From Undaria pinnatifida (taxonomy: Eukaryota; Sar; Phaeophyceae; Laminariales; Alariaceae): a stretch of 64,000 bases of DNA. Where the stretch lies: assembly GCA_012845835.1 (NCBI GenBank), contig JABAKD010000008.1, forward strand, positions 62,001-126,000, given 5' to 3'. Below the pieces are notes generated by a model. The model saw only the letters and a program-made list of their open reading frames with translations. It searched no databases and was not told the origin of the DNA. Below are positions 43,003 to 53,925 of this stretch, one piece after another. How positions within the stretch are numbered: the first letter of the stretch is position 1; each line of letters begins with the position of its first letter. A program made the position numbers and the translations under genes.

Positions 43003-44070
43003 TACGATACAAGAATCCAGACGCCCCACTCAAGTCTGCAGAAAGAAAAATGCTATTACCAGTGCTCTGTCCCGGTGCGATGGGTGGGAGAGTGCGACGG
43101 CAGTAGTAGTACTCACTGTCACGAATACAACCACGGGGCTGCTGTTGCTTGGCAGTCGTACGCACGAAACGATTGGGAGAACACAAACTCGCCTTATGTT
43201 ATGCGTTACGTTTGTGTTCCTTTGACGATACGAACATCCTACGACTCACAGCGAGCAGAAGTTTCACGAGTCCGCCAAATCAATGGTACTCTGGATATGA
43301 TCCGAGCGCTATCGATGGATGAACTTTGAACGATTAGATTTGTCGAGGGTTGTACAACGATCCCGCGCTTGAAATACGTAGCGTAAGCGTTCTAGGTGGG
43401 TACCCACACGATGCTGGCTCACACACCCAGACTCGACAAAACGGAAGTCGTTTACTTCTACACTCAAGTCGACAGAAAAAAACATATATTTGTTTCAATG
43501 GCCCGTGAAACGGCAGAAACCGTGCGGGATTATAGGTATAGGCTCGCCCCGCGAGGACACCCTTACCGACGCGGCTTAAGCAAGCTATACCAGAGAAGGA
43601 ACAGGACCAGACCATAGATATCGGAGAGCGTCTTTCGCTCATAAACCATGAGAGTGGTGAAGAGCGTCCTTCGTTGATCGCAACGATGAGAGCGTCATCA
43701 CCGTAGTCCACGAACGATGTCTACATTCTTACATTTCGTGTTTTCTTCGTACGATGTGTAGAAAAACAAAATGAACGAGCCTGTTTTTACGAAAAAACAA
43801 GAAAGACTCACGGCGATTTTGCTGCAAGTTAACAAGCCTTTTGAATCGACGCAAGATGAGGGATTGGGGTAACCCAGGTTCGACTCGCAACTTGCAACCG
43901 CTTCTCTTCTTGATCTTCGTAGCGTGGAGGACACGCGAGGTTGGAGCAAGGTTCGACGGTGAACCATACGACGGTAACGATAGAAGTGCCTTTAGTCAAC
44001 GAAAGGTGCTTCGCAGGCAAAACAGAGAATCGACAGAGATTACTTGTCAGCGGAAAACGCAATTACCCGC
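43003..44070. other. No gene recognised
   Basis: Frames on both strands (43334-43711 minus, 43841-44221 plus, 43698-43967 minus) lack recognisable domains. The plus-strand frame ends inside the repeat at 44071-44220. Confidence 0.4.
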
Positions 44071-44220
44071 CTCTCTGTCATCAGGATCTACGGAGACTCC
44101 ACGACCACTCTTAGTACTACAAGGCACGATATCCAATACCTCTGGAACGGCTGCCGTTCATACAAATCTTCACGAGAAGATATATCTGCGTTCCGGTAGA
44201 AAGTGTACCTGTGACCCATA
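44071..44220 (+). repeat. Direct repeat partner 2, coding-like
   Basis: Partner of 28152-28282. It shares CGCCTCTCTGTCATCA, GATCTACGGAGACTCCACGA and ATACAAATCTTCACGAGAAGAT, ending GTGTACCTGTGACCCATA. It contains an extra 26 bases (about 44103-44128). It stops exactly where the C-rich copy at 44228 begins, so that copy may have inserted into it. Confidence 0.6.
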
Positions 44221-44227
44221 GTCTATA

Positions 44228-45142
44228 TATACCCCTCCCCCTCCGCCCCGAACGCCCCCTTCTTCCCCACCACTCGAACCATCGCCTAGACCTTATACGA
44301 CACGTATAACAAACCCCTCACCTAGAACCCTTCCTCTCCCCCCCCTCCGCCCCGCCCCCCCCCCCCGCCCCACCCCTCCCCCGCCCCCACCTCCCCCCCC
44401 CCCGCGCCGCCACCCCCCACCTCCCCAAACCTCCCCACCCCATCCCAACCCCACCCCCTCGACCACTCCGCCCTCTCTCTACTCACTGATTGTACGACTT
44501 ACCCCAGGATACACGTGATATTACTGATGCATTCTTTCTAAAACCGTCACATTTATCCCCTCAAAATAATGTAAGTTTCCACGCACAGATTGAGCTGCCC
44601 CACATGCCCCCCCCCCGCCCAACCCCCCCACTATTATAAACTGGTGCATATTTTTTTTTTTTAATATTTTCCCAAAACCGTCAGATTTATCCCCTTAAAA
44701 GGATTTATAGCTTACACGCAAAAATTGCCCGCCCGTCCGCCCCCCCCGCCCCCCCTCCCCCCGCCCCCCCTTCTCCCCCCACCCTCCAACCACCCTCGCT
44801 CTTGATCAGAAACAGACCCCCACGTCCTTCAACCCCCCCCCCCCCTACCAGTTATTCGACTTACAGGATTCACTTGCTGAACGGACATATTTCCCTCCAC
44901 AGCTGTCAGATTTTGTCCCCCTCAGAAACGAATTTTATAGTTTCCGTGCACAGACGGACTAACATCACCCTGTTGACCCTGATGCCTACGCTGTAGTTGT
45001 AAGGGGAGTCGCCGACCTATATCCTTAATGAGGACACACAACCCGTAATACGCGCGATCGGAGTATCACACACAGCTTGCAAAGATGAGTTTCGACAATT
45101 CTTCGATCTCACAGTTGGGGTGCATTTTCATTTTTTATAATA
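44228..45142 (+). mobile_element. C-rich retroelement-tail copy C
   Basis: It begins in the CCCCGAACGCCCCCTTC module, goes through C tracts and the CGATTGTACGACTTACCCC block, and ends with the full 3' core (TGTCAGATTTTGTCCCCCTC at 44908 through GATCTCACAGTTGGGGTGCA and ATTTTCATTTTTTATAATAT at 45140). Everything upstream of the last C-tract modules is missing, so it is 5'-truncated relative to the copy at 37.1-40.47 kb. It lies in the same orientation as that copy. Confidence 0.8.
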
Positions 45143-45621
45143 TCGTCTGTAGCGTTTTTTTGTTTGTTCGTCGATGTCTTATTTGTTTTAGGGTTCAACC
45201 TAAAGAGGGAATTTTTCAAGACTACTGCAGATGTATTGGTTTCTCTTCTAGGACAAATATCTCTGGACCTTGAAAGACACTGCGAGTAGCTTGCGCGACG
45301 ACTGCAAGCCATATTGTGGTACTGCCTGTACTCACCGCCGTGTTTAGACTACGCAGATTCGTATAAACTCGAGACGAATCACAATTTTGTTGTACTGGAC
45401 AAGCGTCCACTGAGTCATCGCACGGTACCTGTTGCAATCTTTGGGCCATATATTGTTCTTGTAATGTGAACATGTGATGATGTGGTGATTAATCGTGTTG
45501 AACTCAAGTGAAGAACTACAAGTTACCCCATTAAATCTATGAGTATAATTTGTTTTGAGACAGGCATATTTATTGGTCGGGTTGCGCGAACGAGTGCCTT
45601 CGCAGCCATGTTTTGGGGTAT

Positions 45622-45663
<42 letters not shown>

Positions 45664-47100
45664 GGTATTGAGCTCCTTATACTAGGAGATCAGGCAATTT
45701 CCTCGAATCTGCTGCACCCCGATTGTGGGATCATTCTATGTTTTCAATTTTCTTCGAGTTTAGGGGTAGAAGCTTCTATTGAGAGGACATGTTCAACACA
45801 ACAGTGGGCTTTCAACTTTTTGTCAACAGTGCTGGCAAAGACACTAAGAGCGTTTCGTGATGGACTTACTTCGAAATTTATCGCGGCTCCAACGCGGTTA
45901 TGAACAATTAGTTGACCATTCGTAGGCATTTATACAGGTCACGATGTCTTATGGTATGATGCTGCATTCCCCAGTAAGGGGCACGTTGGGTTGTAGACGT
46001 TACAAGGTGCACATGATACGCACAAGTACCTCATTATTCTTCTTTTGCAGATCGGGGAAAACGCAACTTGTGCGGTGAAGACACGAGATGTTTCCTGTTC
46101 ACTCGGTACCTTGCCCCAGGCTGTCGAGTTGGTACACTTTGTACCTCACATCGTCAACCCTTTACCATCGGGCCGCTCACGATGTTATAAGAAGAGAATG
46201 TTTCCTCCTGCAAACAATATCGCCAATACACCTAATTAAAGTGTGGCTTGAAAAGTATTCCCAGCATCGTCAAGCACTTAGGGTTAGGGTTTCTTTGGGT
46301 ACAAATAATGCACGTACTGGGGCGAGGAAGGGAGGATATCTGTGTCAATGGACTGTCCAGCTGCTGGAAAGTAGAAATGTTTCATGAAATTGTCGTGGTA
46401 CAACTAACTTATCACAGCTTCAGTGTCCACTGCCACAGTATAATTAACTCTCCAAACGACACGCATAGCGATCGAACAAGTCGGTGCGAAGTTCAGTTTA
46501 GGGCATTTCTTCACAGTCGGATTCCGCCAGTCGAACACAGCCTTTATCGATTGGACTTGATTTCGACTGGATTTTTCTGGTCCTTCTTATCGTCAGTCGA
46601 GTCAATTTTATAGTTTGTGTGCTCTTCCTTGAGACGGTCAGTGTGAGGGAGTGCTGCTGTACGGAAGTCAAAATCGGTGGGCAGCCATGTGATTCTCCGC
46701 AAGCAACAACTCGACGAACCCTCACCCCAGCGAGTTGATGGGTTTGGGCTTAGTTAGCCGGAAACCGGTGAAGCTATGTTCGTGGAGTTGCACTCAGCCG
46801 AGAGCCGCCAAAGCTACAGCAGCGCAGCCGTCAATGGCAGCATGGGCTCGATACCGCGCGCTGCTGCCGTCGTGTGATACACGCTGCTGGCGAGCGGAAC
46901 TAACAATGCGCCACGTTGACTTGCGGGGAAAAGCAACAGCAGTCATAGCCAAGCCAGCGTCTGCGCCTTTTATGATACTGCAGTGCGGTACCTGGCATGG
47001 ATGTGTGGGCGTGTGGCCGTGTGGGTGTGTGCTTAGTGGTTGGATGAGCGATGCAATCGGGTAAAAAAACACGTGTAAGTATTGTCCGACTGAGGTTTCT
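45143..47100. other. No gene recognised
   Basis: Short frames only. A telomere-like CTTAGGGTTAGGGT lies at 46278-46291. This is the donor-side part of intron 1 of the SGNH gene if that model is right. Confidence 0.4.
45622..45663. repeat. (TGA)14 microsatellite
   Basis: Fourteen perfect TGA units in a row, flanked by TTGGGGTAT and GGTATTGAG. Confidence 0.97.
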
Positions 47101-47200
47101 GACTAGAGGACCTAGTCGAATGAGTCGAGTTTTTCGACTGGATTCGCCAGTCGATCTCAGTCGAAAAAGGTTGAGTCGAAAAAGTTATTTTCGACTGTGT
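47101..47200. other. Cluster of GTCGAAAA inverted repeats
   Basis: A perfect 9-bp stem (AGTCGAAAA 47174-47182 / TTTTCGACT 47188-47196) with a 5-base loop overlaps a second pairing (TTTTTCGACTG at 47130-47140 with CAGTCGAAAAA at 47158-47168). The same words recur more loosely at 46555-46610 and 47240-47265. The cluster lies 200-300 bases into the putative intron 1, so it would fold in the pre-mRNA near the donor. Confidence 0.5.
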
Positions 47201-47401
47201 AAGAAGCCCGATTTCTGCTTCAATCGAAAAAGGCCGTTTTCAACTGACAAATCAGACTGCATAAGAAAAGGCCTTCGAAGTAGCTCTATTCGGAAGGAAA
47301 AAGAGTCAATCTTTTTTCAGTAACTACGTTAGCACGAGGGCACAATTCCTCGTTCGCAGTCAGAAATCCTCACAAAACGACGTTCAAGTATACTCCCTCA
47401 C

Positions 47402-47848
47402 CTCAACCGTAACATCGTCTACGCGCTCATCGCACCATTGCTGCAGACGATGGGGCCACGCACAATCTTTCCCGGACAAACCTGCTGGTGATCTGCAATC
47501 ATGCCCAGCAGTCACGCTGCCACCCAGCACCATAATTTTTAGCTCCCCGCGTTTCCTACCCTTTTGGAAAGCCCGGTTTAGACTCAGGCCCGTTGTCGTG
47601 TAGCGACTTGAGGCACGTTCCAGCATCTCATACGTTAATGGATACGTATCCGCCGTAAGAGGCTCTTCGTGAAAGCAGTCACGCTCGTATAGACCTTGGG
47701 TCTCCCAGCAGATAGGTCCCGCAACACGGCCGGGGTCGACGGGGGGCGATGTAATTGCCTCCATCCCAGGACGCGAGGGGGCAGCTGAGACACGTGGGAG
47801 CGCCACGGAAACGAAAGCCACCGTTGCCCAGGCTAGAAGAGTCTCCAT
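47402..47848 (-). CDS. SGNH hydrolase gene, exon 1 (signal peptide and nucleophile block)
   Basis: I choose the ATG at 47848-47846 rather than the upstream in-frame ATG (47941). It opens a classical signal peptide: M-E-T, a hydrophobic core L-L-A-W-A-T-V-A-F-V-S-V-A-L, then V-S-A|A-P, with likely cleavage after residue 22. The exon then encodes a Cys-containing region and I-M-V-L-G-G-S-V-T-A-G-H-D-C, block I of SGNH hydrolases, with the nucleophile Ser at about residue 111 in a GGS instead of GDS context. It ends D-D-V-T-V-E at a donor GTGAGG (47401). The likely product is a secreted or lumenal esterase/acyl hydrolase; the substrate is unknown. Joined to exons 2-4 it gives an uninterrupted 513 residues. 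Confidence 0.75.
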
Positions 47849-50689
47849 TGGAGCCCGCAGAACAATCGTACAATCACTGCCGTTACGACGTCGGCCTCTC
47901 GATGAACCTGTCATTCCGGTGAGGGCGCAAGCTTGGCACATCAGCTCCTCGTCGATTTTGACGCATATTTAATATGCGTGAACGAGGTTAATGGCGGCAT
48001 ACGAACAACAGGGGTAAAAACAGTCACAGGACAAATAGGTGAAGACGCGGCCCGCAAAGCGTTGATAGATGTGATCGCCAAACAACGGGAAATTGTTTCG
48101 ATCTCCACCGCCAAACGAAACAAGTAGAACATCAAACGAAGTTAGACCAAAAACAGCCACAACAACGAGCGCAACTTAACAGTAACACAAACAGGGATGC
48201 TGCCCAGGACGCCAAACACTGCCTACCGAATCATGTGTTGGGAGACGACTCACATGACTCTCCGGGTGTGCCTGACAAAGTGGGACACACATGCATTTTC
48301 GCATGCACGTCAAAGAGGCACTGTTTCGACAAAGATATTATAATAGGCCAAGGCCACGGTGGGGAGTCATCCCACGGAAGGGGTGCCGCAGAAAGATTCT
48401 GAGTTGCTAACATGAACAGCTCAACATCTCACCAGAAGCATGGCTTCGAAGCCACTCGTTTGCGCAACCGCACCAAGCTTCTACGCCCTAGTGTTTAAGC
48501 CAAAAACTGATCATACTCGTAAACGTATTTGACGAACAGGTAGTTCTTCGCTTGAGGAACCCAACCGGCCAGAAACGCTTGGATCAAAATGTTCAACCCC
48601 TACCGTGGAATAACCCAGGGGGGGGCGGTATCGGTTAGCGCCAGCGCTAGTAGCTGCCCGATTGCTTTGCAACCTGCTGGGTGTCCTCGTACTATGGTAC
48701 GCACAAGACGACGGTTTTATAATATTTGGGAGTTCCATGGCAATGGGGGTGTCTAGTAGCGGGATATTAGGATGCCACGATTCACCTATTACAAATGTGG
48801 TGCACCCGAGCTCTCTTTATGATGATGTATACTAGCGGCACGGCAACGGCTCCGCCCGTTGTGCTAGGTCTGTGTTGCCCATATTGTGGAAAGGTAGGGA
48901 TAGAGGTGGTCGTAGTGGCCAGTGATCTATGATGCATCATTCTGAAAAACGATGTAAGGGTGGTTCGGGTATAGTGTAGTATTGTGGCTAAAAAGGGGGA
49001 TACGCCAGTCAGTATCGTTGTGCTGAATTGGGGTACAAGGAGAACATACCCACGCGCGCGCCGCGGCAGCCTTCAAATTTAATTCCCTCACGTTCGCTAC
49101 AAGCTCACAGCCGATGCATGCTCTTGTTTCCCGTTTTCGTTTCCGGGCACGCCACCGGGTGCAACGGCACCCCGTCGCTCGAGGCAGTAATAGGAGACTC
49201 CAGTTGACTATTATTTGGAGAGTGTGTCCCTGTTAAACGTGTAGATTTGTGCATGAGCCCTCAGCTGATATTTTCCCCAAAATAGAGTCATTACAAAAAG
49301 CGTCCTTCGTAATAATGCCCCCAAAGGTATTGATTTGAGGTATTGTTCAAAAAAATGGCAAAGTAGTACGTCAGTAGTACGAAGTTTGGACGCAACATGT
49401 TGATTTTTCTTGGCTTTCCGTTTCATTGGCCTACAATGCAAAAAAGCACTCCCTCGACCAGAACGCCCCTCCCAAAGCTTCTATAGCACCACAGACCCAT
49501 TTATTTATTTTTTCAATCCTCCGGCGGATGGAGAAAAAAAAAGTTTTAGCTTACCATATTTCCACCTATTTTCATACGCGTCGTGTGCGTCGATTGAACT
49601 CAGTTGCTTTCGCAGCCCAACGCTAGCTGGCGCACCCTTCGGGTCCCGGTGTAGCTATAGCGTAAGCTGTCCCTATCAATGGTCTCCGTTACAACCCCGG
49701 CAGCGCAAGCTGCCGTTGTATACAGATGCGTGTGTATGTCGACCCGGCCTGTCCCCTGAGGGTCAGTTTCGGTGGACATAGCCACCCGAAATGTCATCTT
49801 TCCGGGTAGTGTGGGACAAACATCTCTCTGAGGCACGCGTGCTGGCACATTGATTTTTAACATGTACGTTAATTCTGTGTGTTAATCGCCGTCATTAGTG
49901 CCCTATAGGTTGGATGTGTTCGACTTTGAAAGGTACCTCGGCCAAGATGCCAATGTAGTGGGTCGACCAGTAACTGTATTTTGGTTGAGATTAGACAGCA
50001 GCCGCCTGTATTTACTGGGCTACACCGGCATACTGGGCGCGTTTGTCTTTGTGCAAATAACCATCTCAACGTACTAGGATTTGTTCCGGGATTTCTCGCC
50101 GACCTCGACGATCAGGACAGCGGAACTACCTAGATGGCGGCGGGTGACACGTGCGGGGGGAGGGGTGAGCTCGAAACCGTCGAGGCCATGACGGCAAAGT
50201 TGTCAGGCAAAGTCAAAACAACGTTTTCAAAAACTACCTTGAATAGACTGCTTATGGCAAAAAGTAGGCGTCTGAGAAGCACCCAAATCAGAAAGAAAAT
50301 TGGAATATCATCGTTGATGCACGTCCTACATCTGCAAAGTATTCAATAAAGGCAACGGTTAGGGTCAGCGTACGTACGCACCAGACTCATACGGGAGCAC
50401 ACGTTTCAAGGCTATGAGCTGAAACCGGCAACACAGCACATTTCATAAGGGAAACAAAAATATCGTACAAATACGAGGAACATAACACATACAAAGGAAG
50501 ATGAAATACGAAGTAATACATTGATAACGATGCAAGGAAGGTGACACGTACGTAAGAAGTCACGTACACTTGCTTGCAGGCGGGTTGGAGCGACGAAAAC
50601 ACAAGCCGCACATCTCTACGGAAAAAACGCGTAAGCGTCCGATACAAGCAGAGCAAACAAGGGAATCACGGAATACGTGACTTTTATAT
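47849..50689. other. SGNH gene upstream region; no other gene recognised
   Basis: The promoter of the SGNH gene should lie just above 47848 on the minus strand. I saw no clear TATA element there. Frames at 48511-48738, 49410-49781 and 50387-50656 show no domain. A homopurine GGGGGGG (48620) and AT-rich pieces are present. Confidence 0.4.
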
Positions 50690-51514
50690 GCTCGAGGTGA
50701 CCTTTTCTTGACCGTCGGTATACTGAACAATCTTCGGGCCGCGTCTCCTCTGTTTCAGGTGTGTGCGGAATTTTATTGGCCGTTTTCAAGCAAGCGGTTA
50801 CGTTGACATATACCACCTGGCTTGATGTAAAGGAAAGGAACACCACTCAGCGATCATGTACTACACCCTAGGGCATGTTTTCATGAGCACCACTAACAAG
50901 AGCACCAGACAAGGACGCGACATCTACAGGACTATAACTTCTTCGACGACAGTGGGGGGGAAAACAGGGCGTTTAATCTTACACTAGATATAACCATGTG
51001 AAAAAGAAGTACAGACAGTTATGTTAACACCGCGTCAGGCCACACTACCAACTTATTACGCAGGGTATTTCGTGCCTCCGGCCGTTTGCATGATCGCCTG
51101 ACAACCTCTACCAAACGCGGTAGCACATGCCCAACAAGTAAAGTCACCCTCGCGTTCAATAGTAGTGACATCGCATGCCCACGTCACCTCGCTTAGTCTA
51201 TTTGTAAGATGTATCCCTGTCTTAGAGTCGGCGACCTCAGAGCCCCACATCGGCACGGCAAAAGTGATGGGCGTAAAATCGTGTATTTGAGACAATAGTA
51301 ATGTGAAAAGGAGGTACAGACAGACATGTTAAAATTGCGGTAAACCGCACTACCAACTTATTTCGTAGGGTATTCCGTACATACCGTCTGCATGATCGCC
51401 TCCCAACCTATGCCAAGCGAAGTATGACTAACGAAGTAACGTAATTGAGCGCGTGTACAAAAAGCGTTCCTTTCAAAACAATCTGTGTTTAGTCAAGTGC
51501 CTTTTGGTGTTCAG

Positions 51515-51785
51515 TGGAGAAGTGTATTGTCACGCTTGACTGGTAGCTCGCTGCGCGAGAACGCACTTGTCGATCGTCGGGAGTGGCGAAATGTTCTATC
51601 ACTTCTGATTGCGCGAGAAGTCGCTTGGCGATATTCGGGAGTCGCGGAATGTTTTGTCACACTGGACTGCGCGAAAAGGCACTTGGCGATCGTCGGGAGT
51701 GGCTGAATGTTTTGTCACACTTTACTGCGCGAGAAGGTACTTGGCGATCGTCGGTAGTGGCGGAACGTTTAGTCGGCGACTTTCG
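51515..51785. repeat. 58-bp minisatellite, four to five units
   Basis: GCGCGAGAA landmarks lie at 51553, 51611, 51669 and 51727, an exact 58-bp period, with a partial unit before them. The unit contains CTTGGCGATCGTCGGGAGTGG and ATGTTTTGTCACACT. Confidence 0.93.
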
Positions 51786-52022
51786 CTTTGAGGCGGAGAA
51801 TGTCACCGATAGGATGCTCGTGCTTAGTCCCCTGTAAAGGGAACAGCAGAATTTGTCGTGGAAGGCCGCATGGTGTGATGGCATTGTGCGCATGGGTTAC
51901 GTTGCACGCAGGTGTAGGATGTAACGTGCTGAAAGACACGAACACTTGTTACAGGACGCACAGCCGTCGCTGGAGACGCATAGTTTGCATACATGCATAG
52001 GAGATGGTGCATACACGGGTGA

Positions 52023-52560
52023 TGAAAGGAATTTCTGTACCGCAGGAACGCTGGAGGAGGGTGAGGGAGTATGTCAGGTTCGAACACGTACGCGTATCCT
52101 ACACACGCAAATACACAGGAGTACTGCTGCGCTACACATGTCATGTATGCACTACACACAGACAGCGAGAGCTGTGTGCACACCGCTGTACACACCTGCA
52201 TACACATGTGATGGAAGGGATGTGTACCGCACGAACGCTGGAGGAAGGTGATGTAGTATGGCAGGTTCGAACACGTACGCGCATCCTACGCACGCAAACA
52301 CACAAGATTACTGCTGCGCTACACATGTATGTGCTACACACGGCGAGAGCTGTGTGCACACCGCTGTACATGCACACACACTGCTGTGACCATGCTGAGT
52401 GCGCAGCGTATAAGCAGTGCCGTGTACACACCTGCATTCACATGTGATTGAAGGGATTTGTACCGCAGGATCGCTGGAGGAAGGTGAGGTAGAGTATGGC
52501 AGCTCCGAACACGTACGCGTATCCCATACACAAGCAAACACACAGGAGTACTGCTGCGCT
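52023..52560. repeat. Three-copy ~190-235-bp tandem repeat
   Basis: The block GAAGGGAT-TGTACCGCA, then CGCTGGAGGAAGGTGA, then CGAACACGTACGCG-ATCC and ACTGCTGCGCTACACATGTA starts at about 52023, 52214 and 52449. Unit length differs because a GTGTGCACACCGCTGTAC block is gained or lost. Confidence 0.88.
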
Positions 52561-52918
52561 ACACATGTATGTACTACACACAGAGAGCCCTGTGAATGTG
52601 TATTGGAAGAGTTGGTCTCCCCGGTCGTCAAGATACCGCTCTGCTGTAGAGACGTTCCGCTGCATGGTGTGCTGAGATTCCGCCGCAGCACGAGGAGATG
52701 GTACGCCGTAAGGTTTGAAGAGGGCAAAAAACACGCAGCCGCAGAGAAGAAGGAGCCTAGAACGAGCAAAGAGGCTCATGGCAGACACCCACAGCACGCG
52801 GCGGAGATGAGCTTCGACAGGAGAACCAGCGAGGGAAAGTATGCTGCAGCCGAACTGAAGGACGCAGTCGCCGCCGCACGCAGACACAGCATACCACACG
52901 GGCAGGAAAAAGCAGCAG

Positions 52919-53520
52919 ATGCGCAAACGTTCAAGCGCAACGACGAGGAGCGCGGTGTATCCGACGAGGGATAGAAATAGAAGGTGTGCGGTGTGCGCTG
53001 CGAGGGTGTTCTCGTGCCAGGGTGTGGTTTGTAGCGCCGTTTGATTTGAAGTGCGGCCGTTTGAATTGTATGGTTTTGTAAGGACGAGGTGGTACGTTCG
53101 GGAGGGGATATGTTTTCCGCAGCCCAGGGCACAACGAAGTGAACAATTTTTGTTATGTGCGTGTTTTGTGTGTTTTGTGTGTTGTGTGCGTCCAAAATGC
53201 CCCGCACGGGCAGGATCGAACAGTAGAGGCGCAAACGTTCCAGCGCAACGCCAAAGAGCGCGGTGTATCCGACGAGGGATATAAATAGAGGGTGTGCGGT
53301 GTGCGCTGCGAGGGTGTTTGCGTGCAAAGGTGTAGTTCGTAGCGCCGTTTGATTTGAAGCGCGGCCTATTGAATTTTATTGTTTTGTAAGGACTAGGCGG
53401 TATATTTAGAGGGGAGTTTTTCCCGCAGCCCAGGGCACAACAAAACAACAAAGTGAACCATTTTTGTTATGTGTGTTGTTTGTGTTGTTTGTGTTGTGTG
53501 CATCCCAAATGCCCCACCAG
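52919..53520. repeat. ~309-bp tandem duplication
   Basis: Two copies (from about 52919 and 53228) share GCGCAAACGTTC-AGCGCAACG, GGTGTATCCGACGAGGGATA, AGGTGTGCGGTGTGCGCTGCG, TAGCGCCGTTTGATTTGAAG, CGCAGCCCAGGGCACAAC and a TGTGTTTTGTG-type end. A TATAAATAG-like word lies in the second copy. Both copies end in GCCCC-C-C followed by the next array. Confidence 0.9.
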
Positions 53521-53522
53521 CG

Positions 53523-53925
53523 CTGGGTTAGCACGGCAGACGAACGGCGCTTGGATGTTACTAGCAGTGTCGGTGTGTGTTGGTGTGTGCACCACCAGCG
53601 CTGGGTTGGCATGGCAGCCGAACGGTGCTTACCGTGTAGTGTGTGTTGGTGTTGGTGTGTGTGTCCCGAAATGCACCACCAACGCTGGGTTGGCAGGGCA
53701 GCCTAACGGTGCTTGGATGCTACTAACAGTGTAGTGTTTGTTGGTGTTGGTGTGTGTGTCCCAAAATGCACCACCGGCGCTGGGTTGGCGCGGCAGCCGA
53801 ACGGTGCTTGGATGCTACCACCCGTGTAGTGTGTGTTAGTGTCGGTGTGTGTGTCCTAATATGCACCACCAGCGCTGGGTTGGCAGGGCAGCGGAACATT
53901 GATTGGATGCTACAAGCAGTGTCGG
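53523..53925. repeat. 78-95-bp minisatellite, five units
   Basis: CTGGGTTGG-type landmarks lie at about 53523, 53601, 53685, 53780 and 53875. Each unit has ATGCACCACC-GCGCTGGGTTGGC, GGCAGCCGAACGGTGCTTGG and a TGTGTGTTGGTG run whose length varies, which explains the drifting period. Confidence 0.9.

Larger units (their letters stand above)
21083..47401 (-). other. Putative 26.3-kb intron 1 of the SGNH gene
   Basis: The donor GAG|GTGAGG (47402/47401) and acceptor CAG|GTAGTC (21083/21082) are both phase 0. They join exon 1 to exon 2 in a way that matches the SGNH family order exactly. The intron holds an intact-ended LTR element (22232-26681), a decayed Ty3/gypsy element split by an 8-kb Penelope-like insertion, a foldback element and a C-rich copy. 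Near its acceptor end (21550-21700) it is CAG/AAC-rich. If the intron is not real, exon 1 belongs to a second, truncated paralogue. Confidence 0.5.

Noticed and set aside
28152-44220. 28152-28282 and 44071-44220 as LTRs of the gypsy element
   Set aside because: Similarity is only about 130 bp, does not extend outward or inward, and lacks TG...CA ends or a PPT next to it.
52438-53451. 337-codon minus-strand frame
   Set aside because: It runs across three different tandem arrays and repeats itself with the DNA units; no domain is present. Open only because the repeats lack stops in that frame.
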